The notes: generated from the sequence alone by a model not told the origin. DNA of 64,000 nt from Clostridiales bacterium (GCA_031289755.1 JAITOU010000023.1:38837-102836), one strand, 5' to 3'. Shown: positions 1 to 8,153, counted from the first letter of the stretch. A program made the numbers and translations.

Positions 1-1
1 C

Positions 2-229
2 GTTCGCCGCGAGAACGGCACGACGGTATTCCTTACGACCCACTACATCGACGAAGCGGAAGGCGTAGACAAGGTCTGTATCATCAATCACGGCAAAATA
101 GCCGCCTGCTGTTCGCCGGAAGAGCTAAAAAAGACCCTTGAATACGACCCGACGCCAAAGGTTTGCTTGCCTACCTTAGAGGACGCGTATATCGAATATC
201 TGAATAAAACGAAAGGAGATAATGAATAA
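2..229 (+). CDS. ABC transporter ATP-binding protein, C-terminal part
   Basis: Partial gene cut by the left edge; only the last 75 codons are present. The translation contains a stretch reading TVFLTTHYIDEAE, the H-loop (switch histidine) region of ABC ATPases followed by the usual DEAE helix, and then a region like the end of drug or antibiotic exporter ATPases (CcmA/DrrA type). The Walker A, signature and Walker B motifs lie outside the window. Its TAA stop overlaps the ATG of the next gene (TAATG), so it is translationally coupled to the ABC-2 permease and should energise it at the inner face of the membrane. The substrate is unknown. Confidence 0.9.
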   Translation, partial: VRRENGTTVFLTTHYIDEAEGVDKVCIINHGKIAACCSPEELKKTLEYDPTPKVCLPTLEDAYIEYLNKTKGDNE

Positions 230-1077
230 TGAGCGAACCGGCAATAAACGGTAATAAAAAAAGTGACGGCGTAGGCATTCGCCGCAAATCAGGCTTTGTC
301 CGCGAAGTAAACGCGACGGTAACTATTCTGGCAAGAGGAGTCTTGCTTACGCTGAAATCTCCGGCAACCCTTGTGATGAGCCTTGCTATGCCGATAGTCA
401 TGATGGGCATGATAGGCGGCAATCTGTCTCAAAATATGGCTGGCGGACTCGGCTTCGATTACGGGCAGTTTATGCTCGTCGGAATGCTCGTCAATATGCT
501 CTTTATGATGACGTCGCAGGGGCTTTCGAGCCTTGTCGAAGACCGCGACACAAATTTTACACAAGAGATGATGATTGCGCCGATTTCACGCTATTCAATA
601 GTAATCGGTACGATACTCGGTTCGGCGTTTGCGGCTATCGTGTCGATGGTCGGTACAATCGTCGTCGGACTCTTTATGGGCATTACTCTCGGCGCGGGTC
701 AGCTTTTAGCTTTACTCGCTCTCTCGCCTTTGATGTGCCTTGCCGCAGGAGCTTTTGCAATGCTGCTCATCGGCTGTATCAAGAATAAAAAAGCCGCCAA
801 TATGGCGGTCATGCTCGTCAGTATGCCGCAGATGTTTCTCTCCGGCGCGATAATCCCGATTGCCAATTCGAGCGGTGTCTTGCTTGTGCTTAGCCGTATA
901 ATGCCTATGACGTATTGCCTTGACCTCGTGCGCGCCGTCGTGTACGCCGGAACGCCCGAATACGGCGCGGTTGTGCAATTCAATCCGGCGGTCACACTCG
1001 CGGCGATACTCGTTCTCACGGTAGCGTTTTTGATAATCGGTACGTTTATGTTTGCGAGAAGCGAAAAGCGCAAATAA
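229..1077 (+). CDS. ABC-2 type transporter permease
   Basis: A 282-residue integral membrane protein with about six hydrophobic segments after a basic cytosolic N-terminus of roughly 40 residues. The segment around residues 170-250, with PQMFLSGAIIPI and a following P-rich helix, is the typical ABC-2 permease signature region. It starts by one-base overlap with the ATPase stop codon, behind the Shine-Dalgarno AAAGGAG. The pair forms a two-component exporter of the DrrAB/NodIJ kind. Substrate could be a lipid, drug or peptide; nothing in the sequence decides it. Confidence 0.9.
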   Translation: MSEPAINGNKKSDGVGIRRKSGFVREVNATVTILARGVLLTLKSPATLVMSLAMPIVMMGMIGGNLSQNMAGGLGFDYGQFMLVGMLVNMLFMMTSQGLSSLVEDRDTNFTQEMMIAPISRYSIVIGTILGSAFAAIVSMVGTIVVGLFMGITLGAGQLLALLALSPLMCLAAGAFAMLLIGCIKNKKAANMAVMLVSMPQMFLSGAIIPIANSSGVLLVLSRIMPMTYCLDLVRAVVYAGTPEYGAVVQFNPAVTLAAILVLTVAFLIIGTFMFARSEKRK

Positions 1078-1118
1078 ATTTACGGACGGCGGTATTTAAC
1101 ACTAAGGCTTTTAAGGCG

Positions 1119-1139
1119 GGCAGGGAACAAATCCCTGCC
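1119..1139 (+). terminator. hairpin after ABC exporter operon, weak terminator
   Basis: An 8-bp perfect inverted repeat (GGCAGGGA, 5-base loop, TCCCTGCC) lies 40 bases after the permease stop. There is no strong T-run behind it, so termination is only inferred. The rest of 1078-1191 shows nothing else. Confidence 0.4.
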
Positions 1140-1191
1140 TGTATTCGTTATATTCATTATGTCTTAATTTTTAAATCTTTTGATATAAGTA

Positions 1192-1220
1192 TTGAAACGT
1201 CTTTAAAACTGTGTTATAAT
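1192..1220 (+). promoter_or_regulatory. promoter of PI-PLC/PnuC-like gene pair
   Basis: TTGAAA at 1192-1197 and a perfect TATAAT at 1215-1220 with a 17-bp spacer, 80 bases before the start at 1302. Confidence 0.75.
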
Positions 1221-1301
1221 TGCTTCATAAAAGGATAAAATCCGCAAGACGCCGGATTAAACGCATTAACGCATAATAAAGCGCATTTAAGGAGAGTAAT
1301 T

Positions 1302-2459
1302 ATGACGAGAGCGGTAAAAAAGAAAAAGAGCCTTTTTAAAAAGCTATTGACCTGCTTGTCCGTATTTATCGGGATTTTTATAGCGGCGTGCTTGGTCTTT
1401 ATGCTGCCGGCTATGTATATAGCCGGCAACGGAACGGCGGCGGACATTGCCGAACAAAAAGCAAGGGTCGCCGCACTCAGAGATAATCCGTCCGCGCCGG
1501 TAGACGAACAGTCCTTTGCGTCCTTTGATTTGGCGTCGACAGACCCGAAAATCAATGCTATACAAACCTTGAATACACATAACAGCTACCGCAAAATGCT
1601 CACCCCTTATATGTACGCGTATTTTAAAACCTTTTATCCGCAAAGCAAGCAAGCGGAATTTCTCTATGAGCACGCCACCTTTACCGAACAGCTCAACGAC
1701 GGAGTAAGGGGACTCGAATGGGATATAAGGGCGCAAAACGGCGTATTTAGCATATACCATTTTACGGTCTTCGATTACGGTTCGACCGCGCCCGATTTGA
1801 CGCTCGCTCTCGAAGAAATCAAAATATGGTCGGACAACAATCCCGGTCACGTTCCCGTAACTATTCTCGTAGAATACAAGCCCGAGCCTTGGATACTCAA
1901 TTTTAAGCGCGAAAAACAGGGAATAGAGCCTTTGAAGCGGCTCAACGAAGCGATTTTGCAAGGACTCGGAGCTGACAAGCTCATAACTCCGTCGGATATC
2001 ATCGGCGGCTACGGCGATATGAAGGAAGCCGTGACTGCCGATAATTGGCCGCGCTTATCCGAAGCAAAGGGAAAGTTTATGTTTTTGCTACATTATAATG
2101 CGGAGCTTACGCCTATCTATATCAGCATAGACCAATCGATGAAGACGCTTTCGATGTTTCCGACCGTCGAGATAGACGGCTCTTACAAGCTCTTTGAAAA
2201 GTACGAAAAATATGTTTCGCATATTCTCTTTAACAATCCGATAAAGGCAGAAATAAACGCGCTTGTGTCGGCAGGCTATATCGTCAGAACGCGTGCGGAC
2301 GCCGATATGTATATCATACCCGAAAGGCGCGCCGAAGCCTTGTCGTCGGGAGCGCAGCTCCTTACGACCGATTATGTAAAGGGTCGGCATATGCCCGACA
2401 ACGGATATTTTGTTTTGTTTGACGACCTGTACACAATCAAGCTGAATTTTTTGGGGTAA
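1302..2459 (+). CDS. membrane-anchored PI-PLC X-domain-like protein (Ca2+-dependent PI-PLC-C1 type)
   Basis: 385 residues. A lysine-rich N-terminus is followed by one membrane segment (about residues 18-42), so the rest is probably outside the cell. From about residue 85 the sequence matches the calcium-dependent phosphoinositide-specific phospholipase C family: a THNSYR motif with the likely first catalytic histidine, VRGLEWDIR, then YHFTVFDYGS with the second histidine, and a later VTILVEYKP strand. Known relatives cleave phosphoinositide head groups; in a bacterium the true substrate could be another phosphodiester lipid. The start is ATG behind AAGGAG. The PnuC-like gene begins 3 bases after the stop. 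Family confidence is good, substrate confidence low. Confidence 0.8.
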   Translation: MTRAVKKKKSLFKKLLTCLSVFIGIFIAACLVFMLPAMYIAGNGTAADIAEQKARVAALRDNPSAPVDEQSFASFDLASTDPKINAIQTLNTHNSYRKMLTPYMYAYFKTFYPQSKQAEFLYEHATFTEQLNDGVRGLEWDIRAQNGVFSIYHFTVFDYGSTAPDLTLALEEIKIWSDNNPGHVPVTILVEYKPEPWILNFKREKQGIEPLKRLNEAILQGLGADKLITPSDIIGGYGDMKEAVTADNWPRLSEAKGKFMFLLHYNAELTPIYISIDQSMKTLSMFPTVEIDGSYKLFEKYEKYVSHILFNNPIKAEINALVSAGYIVRTRADADMYIIPERRAEALSSGAQLLTTDYVKGRHMPDNGYFVLFDDLYTIKLNFLG

Positions 2460-2462
2460 GTT

Positions 2463-3134
2463 GTGTTGACCGATTGGAAAAAATACAAAACGCTTTTGCC
2501 GTACGCCGCCGTTTTTTTGACGGCGGCGGCGGCTTTTATTATCTTCGGTTCCGACCCGTTGTCATTCGTATATGCCGCGCTGTCCGTAGCCGCTATTTAT
2601 CTCAATTCGCGCCGATTGAGAGAGGGCTTGCTATTTTTTGCGGCGAGCGTAGGCTTGTATGTGTATATAAGCTTTCAAAACAGGTTTTACGGCGAATCGG
2701 TATTGAACGTCTTGTTTTTTGCCTATTATATTTTTTCTTTTTTCCGCTGGCAAAAAGCTTCGGGGGATAATAAAATCCTTTCGGTAAAAAAACGCTTGGT
2801 CATATATATCCTGATGTCCGGCATTGTTTTTATTCCGCTGTATATGCTTTTGCTCCGCGTCTTTAAGACCGAAAAGATTTTTTTGAACAGCCTTTCCACC
2901 TTTTTGAATTGCGTTGCGGTAATATTCACAGTCAAGCGGATATTTCAGCAGTATTTGGTGTGGCTTGCGATAAACGCCGTTCAAATAGCGCTTTGGCTGT
3001 CCACTCTGCAAGGTCGGAGCGCGGCGTATTTGCCGATATTGATACTGAATTTGTTCTTTTTGGGTATCAATATTTACAATTATTTAAATTGGAAAAAGAT
3101 GTACGCGCTTCAAGCGAAGAACGCCGCCGGCTAA
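2463..3134 (+). CDS. PnuC-like (nicotinamide mononucleotide/vitamin) membrane transporter
   Basis: 223 residues with about seven hydrophobic segments. The C-terminal half (around residues 145-210: a TFLNCVAVIFTVKRI stretch, a W-L-A-I-N-A helix, and a final helix ending YNYLNWKKM) resembles the PnuC/semi-SWEET-like fold, whose members move nicotinamide riboside or thiamine by facilitated diffusion. The similarity is moderate, and no NadR kinase lies nearby. The start is GTG (or TTG three bases later); both are weakly supported because the only purine-rich sequence overlaps the preceding stop. It is co-transcribed with the PI-PLC-like gene. Confidence 0.6.
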   Translation: MLTDWKKYKTLLPYAAVFLTAAAAFIIFGSDPLSFVYAALSVAAIYLNSRRLREGLLFFAASVGLYVYISFQNRFYGESVLNVLFFAYYIFSFFRWQKASGDNKILSVKKRLVIYILMSGIVFIPLYMLLLRVFKTEKIFLNSLSTFLNCVAVIFTVKRIFQQYLVWLAINAVQIALWLSTLQGRSAAYLPILILNLFFLGINIYNYLNWKKMYALQAKNAAG

Positions 3135-3172
3135 CGGTGACTTTACCGTTTTTGTTCTTTTTGAATTGAGTA

Positions 3173-3201
3173 TTGACAACTATTAGAAATGAGTATATAA
3201 T
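3173..3201 (+). promoter_or_regulatory. strong promoter of lipoprotein gene
   Basis: TTGACA (3173-3178), 17-bp spacer, TATAAT (3196-3201): a full consensus vegetative promoter, about 57 bases before the lipoprotein start. Confidence 0.85.
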
Positions 3202-3257
3202 GACGTTAACGGCTTTAAAATAACAAAAAATACAAAAATGAAAAGGGAGGTATTATA

Positions 3258-3914
3258 ATGAAAAAAAAGACGGCATTATCAATTGTAACTCTTGTATTGA
3301 CCGTAGCGATAGCTATGATTACCTTGACGGGCTGTCCGAGAAAAACTATCAATGGTCTGCAAATAGGTTTTAAAGCTCCAAGATACAACAGTATTTCAGT
3401 AGGAATAAAGAGCGAAAATATCGAGTTTGATTTGGACGATATAACCTTGAATTTTTATTATGGATTCCGACGTGTTAAAGTTAGTGAACTGTCTGATAGG
3501 AAAAGATATGAACAGTTTATCGTGTTATATTTTGTAAGAGGCGAGTATGTAAATAACGCTGTATCGGCATTATATGATGATTATAAAAATATAGAGGGTT
3601 TTTATTTTGTAAAGGAAATTCCGCTTGAAGAATTTAATTCAAGTGCTTATGAAGTAAAAAATCATAATAGACCGAGCGGCTTTGCTCATAGTGAGCAAAT
3701 AACGGTAAATAGAGAAATTATAGATAGCTCAACACGCAGTTATTTTTACTTTGCCGTTCAAGTAGTTATATTCGACAAACAAGAAAACAAATATGAGTTT
3801 TCTGATCAAACAAGCAGGATTAACAACCGTTATGCCAATGCCGTTTGTATTTACAGCAAAGTTTTAGATGATAATAAAGTACAACTCTCAGAAGGTCATA
3901 TTGAAATAGGATAA
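3258..3914 (+). CDS. hypothetical lipoprotein
   Basis: 218 residues. The N-terminus is a lipoprotein signal: MKKK, a hydrophobic core, then the lipobox LTGC with Cys at about residue 26, so the mature protein should be lipid-anchored outside the membrane. The remainder is mainly beta-rich with no motif I recognise. AAGGGAGG lies at the proper spacing from the ATG. The gene is noticeably more AT-rich than its neighbours, which may indicate recent acquisition or fast evolution. A second, aborted start of similar style follows at 3933. Confidence 0.7.
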   Translation: MKKKTALSIVTLVLTVAIAMITLTGCPRKTINGLQIGFKAPRYNSISVGIKSENIEFDLDDITLNFYYGFRRVKVSELSDRKRYEQFIVLYFVRGEYVNNAVSALYDDYKNIEGFYFVKEIPLEEFNSSAYEVKNHNRPSGFAHSEQITVNREIIDSSTRSYFYFAVQVVIFDKQENKYEFSDQTSRINNRYANAVCIYSKVLDDNKVQLSEGHIEIG

Positions 3915-3932
3915 AAGAGGAGAAACGATTAA

Positions 3933-3971
3933 ATGAAAAAAATAATGTCATTATTTTTAGGCGCGCTTTAA
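3933..3971 (+). pseudogene. truncated 5' end of a signal-peptide gene (12 codons)
   Basis: Behind a perfect ribosome site (AGAGGAG, ATG at 3933) lies an open frame of only 12 codons, MKKIMSLFLGAL, the start of a secretion signal, ending in TAA at 3969-3971. The stop overlaps the 3' end of the convergent membrane gene. This looks like the surviving head of a second lipoprotein or secreted-protein gene whose body was lost by deletion. A short leader peptide is the alternative. Confidence 0.55.
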
Positions 3972-4561
3972 ATCTCTTTCGTGGAGTCGCCGTCTTCCGC
4001 AGGCGCGCTTACCGGCTCTTGGGAGTATTTTTTGTTCAAAAGGTACAGCGCGGCAAACGCACCCGCCGAAAATATAATTGTCATAAATATGCCCGCGCTC
4101 AGCCGGTAGCCTGTGGTGTACTTGTAAGCGGCGGTAAAATATGTAGCGGGAATGGTGACGATATTTTTGTTGGTTGCGCAAAGTATAATTAAGAATATAA
4201 GCAGCAACACATTTAACGCCGCATAGGCAAGCAACAAAAGCGAACCCCACTGTTTAAGGTCGAATTTTCCTATCTTGTCGGGGATTTTAATGACCTTGAA
4301 TTCCTTTAAGAAGCCGACGATACCGAGCGCGAGCAGGCAATGCCCGGTCAAGAATATGACGAGTTGAAATAACGAACTCATTACGCCGCCGAAGCCGAGT
4401 CCCCACGAGCTCATTATTCCGTATCCATTGACGCCTGCGCTTGCATTCATGTATCCCTTTACATATAATGTTATGTACGGAATCGACAAAAGTATAAAGC
4501 TTAGAAAGCCCATTCCGGCAAAAAACAGCCAGTGCAAATTTTGTTTAACAAAGTTTTTCAT
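3968..4561 (-). CDS. hypothetical four-TM membrane protein
   Basis: 197 residues with four hydrophobic segments (about 10-35, 58-85, 105-130, 150-175) and a short charged C-terminal tail rich in acidic residues. No enzymatic motif is visible. The start is ATG with AAGGAG seven bases upstream, and it has its own promoter. Function unknown. Its 3' end abuts the truncated signal-peptide ORF on the other strand, which suggests a junction there. Confidence 0.7.
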   Translation of the reverse strand: MKNFVKQNLHWLFFAGMGFLSFILLSIPYITLYVKGYMNASAGVNGYGIMSSWGLGFGGVMSSLFQLVIFLTGHCLLALGIVGFLKEFKVIKIPDKIGKFDLKQWGSLLLLAYAALNVLLLIFLIILCATNKNIVTIPATYFTAAYKYTTGYRLSAGIFMTIIFSAGAFAALYLLNKKYSQEPVSAPAEDGDSTKEI

Positions 4562-4591
4562 GATAGTTCTCCTTAGGATTTATTTACAAAT

Positions 4592-4620
4592 ATTATACAT
4601 TTTTATTTTTATTAATGCAA
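4592..4620 (-). promoter_or_regulatory. promoter of four-TM protein gene
   Basis: Read on the minus strand: TTGCAT (4620-4615), 17-bp spacer, TATAAT (4597-4592), then AAGGAG and the ATG at 4561. Confidence 0.7.
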
Positions 4621-4700
4621 TAGATTTTATTTATATTTTACGTTTTATTTGCATTAGCAATTTACATTTTACGTTTTTTCTTCTTTTTGAATTTATTGCC

Positions 4701-4730
4701 TTGACAGAAGGGCTTTGTGTATGATAAAAT
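4701..4730 (+). promoter_or_regulatory. promoter of ferredoxin gene
   Basis: TTGACA at 4701-4706 with TAAAAT at 4725-4730 (18-bp spacer), 25 bases before AAGGAG of the ferredoxin. Confidence 0.65.
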
Positions 4731-4760
4731 ATATAATATAACATAAGGAGATAAATGAAT

Positions 4761-4931
4761 ATGGCACACAAAATCAGTACGGATTGTATAAGCTGCGGTT
4801 CTTGCGCAGACACTTGCCCCGTTAGCGCGATAAGCGAGGGAGATACTCAGTATGTCATCGATGCCGGTATCTGCATAGATTGCGGAGCTTGCGCCGATGC
4901 TTGTCCCGTCGAAGCGATAAGACCGGAATAA
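4761..4931 (+). CDS. 2[4Fe-4S] ferredoxin
   Basis: A 56-residue bacterial-type ferredoxin. Two Cys motifs, CISCGSCADTCP and CIDCGACADACP, provide eight cysteines for two [4Fe-4S] clusters; the internal symmetry is typical of clostridial ferredoxin, a cytosolic low-potential electron carrier. I chose the ATG at 4761 because family members start MAHKI; an in-frame ATG two codons upstream (4755) is also possible, with AAGGAG ending at 4750. Monocistronic: own promoter and a strong terminator at 4988. Anaerobic metabolism is implied. Confidence 0.95.
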   Translation: MAHKISTDCISCGSCADTCPVSAISEGDTQYVIDAGICIDCGACADACPVEAIRPE

Positions 4932-4987
4932 TTTTCGGAATATTTGAGCTTCCTAAGATAAAAAGAAGCTAAGGCAAAACGTAGGAC

Positions 4988-5018
4988 AAAAACCGACGGT
5001 CAATACCGACGGTTTTTT
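4988..5018 (+). terminator. rho-independent terminator of ferredoxin
   Basis: A 13-bp stem with one A-A mismatch, CAAT loop, outer arms AAAAACCG and CGGTTTTT, followed by further T residues. Confidence 0.85.
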
Positions 5019-5048
5019 TATGTGTTTAAATAAGATAAGAAAAAACAG

Positions 5049-5098
5049 GCGTTAGCGGTTTACTTCAATGAGAAGTAGACGGAGCTAACGCTTTTTTT
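5049..5098 (+). terminator. second hairpin with T-run
   Basis: GCGTTAGC (5049-5056) pairs with GCTAACGC (5084-5091), an inner TACTTC/GAAGTA stem sits between them, and a run of seven T follows. It could terminate read-through from the ferredoxin, or end an unannotated small RNA. Confidence 0.6.
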
Positions 5099-5152
5099 GT
5101 TTTTTTATAAAAATTTAACCGTTGATATTCGTCGGAATATTATCTGCCTTAG

Positions 5153-5251
5153 GCGCATAGATTTTATCATGCCGAAAACCTGCGGCTTCATACGAAAAAA
5201 TCTTGGGGGAAAGACCGAGCTTATCTATGCGCATCGAACGGGACGGGAAGT
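5153..5251 (+). ncRNA. candidate structured leader RNA upstream of 5274 gene
   Basis: A perfect 10-bp closing stem, GCGCATAGAT at 5153-5162 with ATCTATGCGC at 5223-5232, encloses two smaller hairpins: GCCG/CGGC and CTTGG/CCGAG with a GGGAAAGA loop. A further GGAC/GTCC hairpin follows before the ribosome site. This is a three-way-junction shape typical of riboswitch or leader RNAs, but it matches no class I can name. It lies in the 307-base gap before the gene at 5274. Confidence 0.45.
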
Positions 5252-5273
5252 CCTATAAAAAGGGGAAAACGGT

Positions 5274-5966
5274 ATGAAAAAAACAAAACGGTTTATCGTC
5301 GTTGCGGTTTTGATTGCGGCTATTGCCGCCGTAGCCGCCGTAGTTATAGCGGCTTTAAAAAAGGACGATGATTTTAGCGGCAATATTTCTTATGCCGACG
5401 AAAATGTCTATTTGGGGCAAAATGCAAATTTTGCCGTTTCGGTGTATGCCGGAAAAGCTGAAAAGAATTTTTTGACGGACGGACGCGCCGTAGACGTGGT
5501 GAAGTTTTGCAAGGTAAGCCTGACGCTGTTAAATACTGCCTATTCAAAAGCCGCGTCCTTTGATTATCAAATAATCGCCGGCGATACCACCTTGTCGGGC
5601 GTATTGAATAAAGACATTATGTCGTCCGAATATATCGGCGAAATAGAAGTGCCTGACCCTTCGGCTATCGAATCCGCCGTCATAAAATATTCAAATTCCA
5701 AAAGCGATTTAGTCGCGTTGGACAATGTGCTTGCCGAAAGGCTTTCCTTTGACGACGCTTACAAAGCCGCCTTAAACGTCTTTGCAAAGGAAATAAAGGA
5801 AAATACAAAAAACGGAAGCTTTAACAGGGAAATCTATATAAAATTCGTCACGGGATACAGCGGCGAAGAGCCGTATTATTGGTACGTCGCATTTATCGCA
5901 TCCGACAGCGATTATTGGGCAGTTTTGCTCGATTCAAAGACGGGTGAAACGGAAGTTAAAAGATGA
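5274..5966 (+). CDS. hypothetical membrane-anchored extracellular protein
   Basis: 230 residues. MKKTKR is followed by one long hydrophobic segment (residues 7-28) without a clear cleavage site or lipobox, so it is probably an N-terminal anchor with the rest outside. The C-terminal part (about residues 150-230), with WYVAFIASDSDYWAVLLD and a following KTGE turn, has the shape of a PepSY-like domain, but I do not assign it firmly. AAAAGGGG precedes the ATG. It is preceded by the structured RNA candidate at 5153, and no partner gene is adjacent. Confidence 0.65.
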   Translation: MKKTKRFIVVAVLIAAIAAVAAVVIAALKKDDDFSGNISYADENVYLGQNANFAVSVYAGKAEKNFLTDGRAVDVVKFCKVSLTLLNTAYSKAASFDYQIIAGDTTLSGVLNKDIMSSEYIGEIEVPDPSAIESAVIKYSNSKSDLVALDNVLAERLSFDDAYKAALNVFAKEIKENTKNGSFNREIYIKFVTGYSGEEPYYWYVAFIASDSDYWAVLLDSKTGETEVKR

Positions 5967-6034
5967 TGTTCCGCTATGCAAAACTCATCTCCTTTGCTCG
6001 GCGTATCTTTAATAAAAACATTCCGCTTAAATAA

Positions 6035-6068
6035 ACAGCCCGACTGCATATACTCGCAATCGGGCTGT
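6035..6068. terminator. terminator hairpin between convergent genes
   Basis: ACAGCCCGA at 6035-6043 pairs perfectly with TCGGGCTGT at 6060-6068. It lies between the stops of the convergent genes at 5966 and 6100. On the minus strand it is followed by a T-rich stretch, so it probably ends the radical SAM transcript. Confidence 0.7.
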
Positions 6069-6099
6069 AATAATTAGTGGTTTCTAAGCTTTTTGATAA

Positions 6100-7845
6100 T
6101 CAATAAGCGCATTCCGCTCCGCAGTAATTGCAGTTGTGGGCGCAGGACGGAGTGGTTTCGGTGCGGTAGGCTTTTTCTCTTTCGTGTTCGAGATAGTCCT
6201 TGCGTACGGAAAAATCGATAAAATCCCAAGGCAGCTTCTTGTCGGACGGTACTTCGCTTATGTATGAGCCGAAGTCGGTGTCGGCAAACGCGGCGAAAGC
6301 CGCTTCCCACTTCTCGGGGTCGAAGCGTTCGCTCCACGCGTCAAAAAAACAGCCGAGAGAGTAGGCCTTGACTATTACCTTAGAAAGCTCACTACCGCCT
6401 CTCGCCATAGCGCATTCAAGGCGCGACGACTTGGCGTCGTGATAATTGTAGGACACGCCCTTTAAAGGTTTCAGGGCGTTTTTTAAAAGATTTTGGCGTG
6501 CGATAGCGTCTTCCGCGCTTAGCATAGCTTCTCTCTGAAAGGGAGTCAGGGGCTTAGGGATAAATACCGACGTGCTGACCGTGACGGTCAGGCTGTTGTT
6601 GTGATTTATCTCGCGGTATATCGAACGGATTTTTTTGACTATATCGACTATTCCCAATATATCTTCGTCGGTCTCCGTCGGCAAGCCTATCATAAAATAC
6701 AGCTTGACCGAACGGTAGCCGCTCTTAAATGCGTCGGTTATCGAAGCGGTGATATTGTCGTCGGAAATGTTTTTATTTATTACGTCGCGCAGACGCTGTG
6801 TTCCGGCTTCCGGCGCAAAGGTCAGAGAGCTTTTTCGGGACGAATCCGTGTATTCGGAAAAAAAGCTGTCAAGGCGCAGGGAAGGGAGCGAAAGGCGTAT
6901 GCGCCGCTTAGTCGTTTCGGGACGGATATCGTCCATCAATTCTTTCAGGCATGAATAATCGCTCGTACTCAAAGACGCCAAGGTTATCTCTTCAAAGCCC
7001 GTGCCGTCGATAAGGGCAAGGATAGTCTTTTTTAAGGTTTCGCGGCTGCGTTCCCTTATCGGACGGTAAAAGAATGCCGCCTGACAAAAACGGCAGCCGC
7101 TGCGGCAGCCCCGATAAAGCTCTACGACGGCGCGGTCGTGAATGATTTCGATATTTGGTACAAGCGGCTTCATCGGCGGCGTCGCCGCATCAAAATCAGC
7201 TATAAAGGTCTTTTTGACTACCGTCTTGTCCGTCAATAACGACGGCACAAATATTCCGCGTATATCGGAAGCGTCCTTTAAAAAGGCGGCTTTTGTATAT
7301 TGTCCGCTTTTTTTGTGTTTGTCAAAGAGCCGTGTAAATTCGATTATGGCTTCTTCGCCTTCGCCTATAAGTACGGCGTCAAAAAAATCCGCGTAAGGCA
7401 TAGGATTGACACAGCAAGGACCGCCGCCTATCAGGACGGGATAGCCGTCGTCTCTCTCGTCGGCGCAGAAGGGGATTCCGGCAAGGTCGAGCATATAAAG
7501 GATATTTGTATATATCAGCTCATGCTGTACCGAGAAGCCGAGAATGTCAAAAGCTTTAAGCGGCTTTTTTGTCTCCACCGACATGAGCGGAATGTCGTTT
7601 TCGCGTATCACTGCGGCAAAATCCGTCCACGGCGCGAAACAGCGTTCGGCGACATATTCTTTTTGACCGTTGACCGCCGAATAAAGCACGGCAAGACCGA
7701 GATTACTCATGCCGATTTCGTAGGTTTCGGGGAAGCAAAAACATACCCGTACGTCGGCTTTTTTGTCCATATCGGGCTGATTATATTCGCCGCCGGCATA
7801 ACGACCCGGCTTTTCAACTTTTTTTAAAATTTCAGAAAATTCCAT
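6100..7845 (-). CDS. radical SAM protein of the TIGR03960 type (B12-binding-like N-terminus)
   Basis: 581 residues from the ATG at 7845. The N-terminal 200 residues have a cobalamin-binding-like Rossmann region (DVRVCFCFPETYEIGMSNLG, then GGGPCCVNPMPYADFFDAV). The radical SAM core carries the CRSGCRFC cluster motif (CxxxCxxC, about residue 250). The C-terminus ends with a Cys-rich CAHNCNYCGAEC tail. This is the family usually followed by, or fused to, a DUF2344 partner near rplU/rpmA and RNase G; here the partner is absent and the gene stands alone. Reaction unknown in the family. The ATG sits exactly at the expected transcription start of its promoter, so the mRNA may be leaderless. An in-frame extension to 7881 overlaps the promoter and is rejected. 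Confidence 0.88.
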   Translation of the reverse strand: MEFSEILKKVEKPGRYAGGEYNQPDMDKKADVRVCFCFPETYEIGMSNLGLAVLYSAVNGQKEYVAERCFAPWTDFAAVIRENDIPLMSVETKKPLKAFDILGFSVQHELIYTNILYMLDLAGIPFCADERDDGYPVLIGGGPCCVNPMPYADFFDAVLIGEGEEAIIEFTRLFDKHKKSGQYTKAAFLKDASDIRGIFVPSLLTDKTVVKKTFIADFDAATPPMKPLVPNIEIIHDRAVVELYRGCRSGCRFCQAAFFYRPIRERSRETLKKTILALIDGTGFEEITLASLSTSDYSCLKELMDDIRPETTKRRIRLSLPSLRLDSFFSEYTDSSRKSSLTFAPEAGTQRLRDVINKNISDDNITASITDAFKSGYRSVKLYFMIGLPTETDEDILGIVDIVKKIRSIYREINHNNSLTVTVSTSVFIPKPLTPFQREAMLSAEDAIARQNLLKNALKPLKGVSYNYHDAKSSRLECAMARGGSELSKVIVKAYSLGCFFDAWSERFDPEKWEAAFAAFADTDFGSYISEVPSDKKLPWDFIDFSVRKDYLEHEREKAYRTETTPSCAHNCNYCGAECAY

Positions 7846-7851
7846 GAGAAA

Positions 7852-7881
7852 ATTATATCCTATCGCAATGTGAAAAGTCAA
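7852..7881 (-). promoter_or_regulatory. promoter placing the transcription start on the start codon
   Basis: Minus strand: TTGACT (7881-7876), 18-bp spacer, TATAAT (7857-7852). Only six bases separate the -10 box from the ATG at 7845, which predicts a leaderless mRNA. Confidence 0.75.
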
Positions 7882-8004
7882 GTTTATTGCCTCTCAACAT
7901 TAAATGAAACACCGCGTTTACGCTATGTTTGCTCGTACAAAACGGGAATATTAATAAATTAATAAACCGTAAATTTCTTTTTACTGTAAATTTTTGGAAA
8001 ACTC

Positions 8005-8034
8005 TTTACAAGGCACTCGCAATTGTGTTATAAT
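8005..8034 (+). promoter_or_regulatory. promoter of InlB-repeat surface protein
   Basis: TTTACA (8005-8010), 18-bp spacer, TATAAT (8029-8034), about 120 bases before the start at 8154. Confidence 0.75.
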
Positions 8035-8153
8035 TATTTTCGATGTTGCATCGTCGGTCGGCGAGCGGTAACATAATTAAAAAGTTATGTTTTCTGCGGT
8101 AAAAAGCGGAAGATGAAAAGTTTTTTATTAAAACAATGAGAGGATTTGTATTT

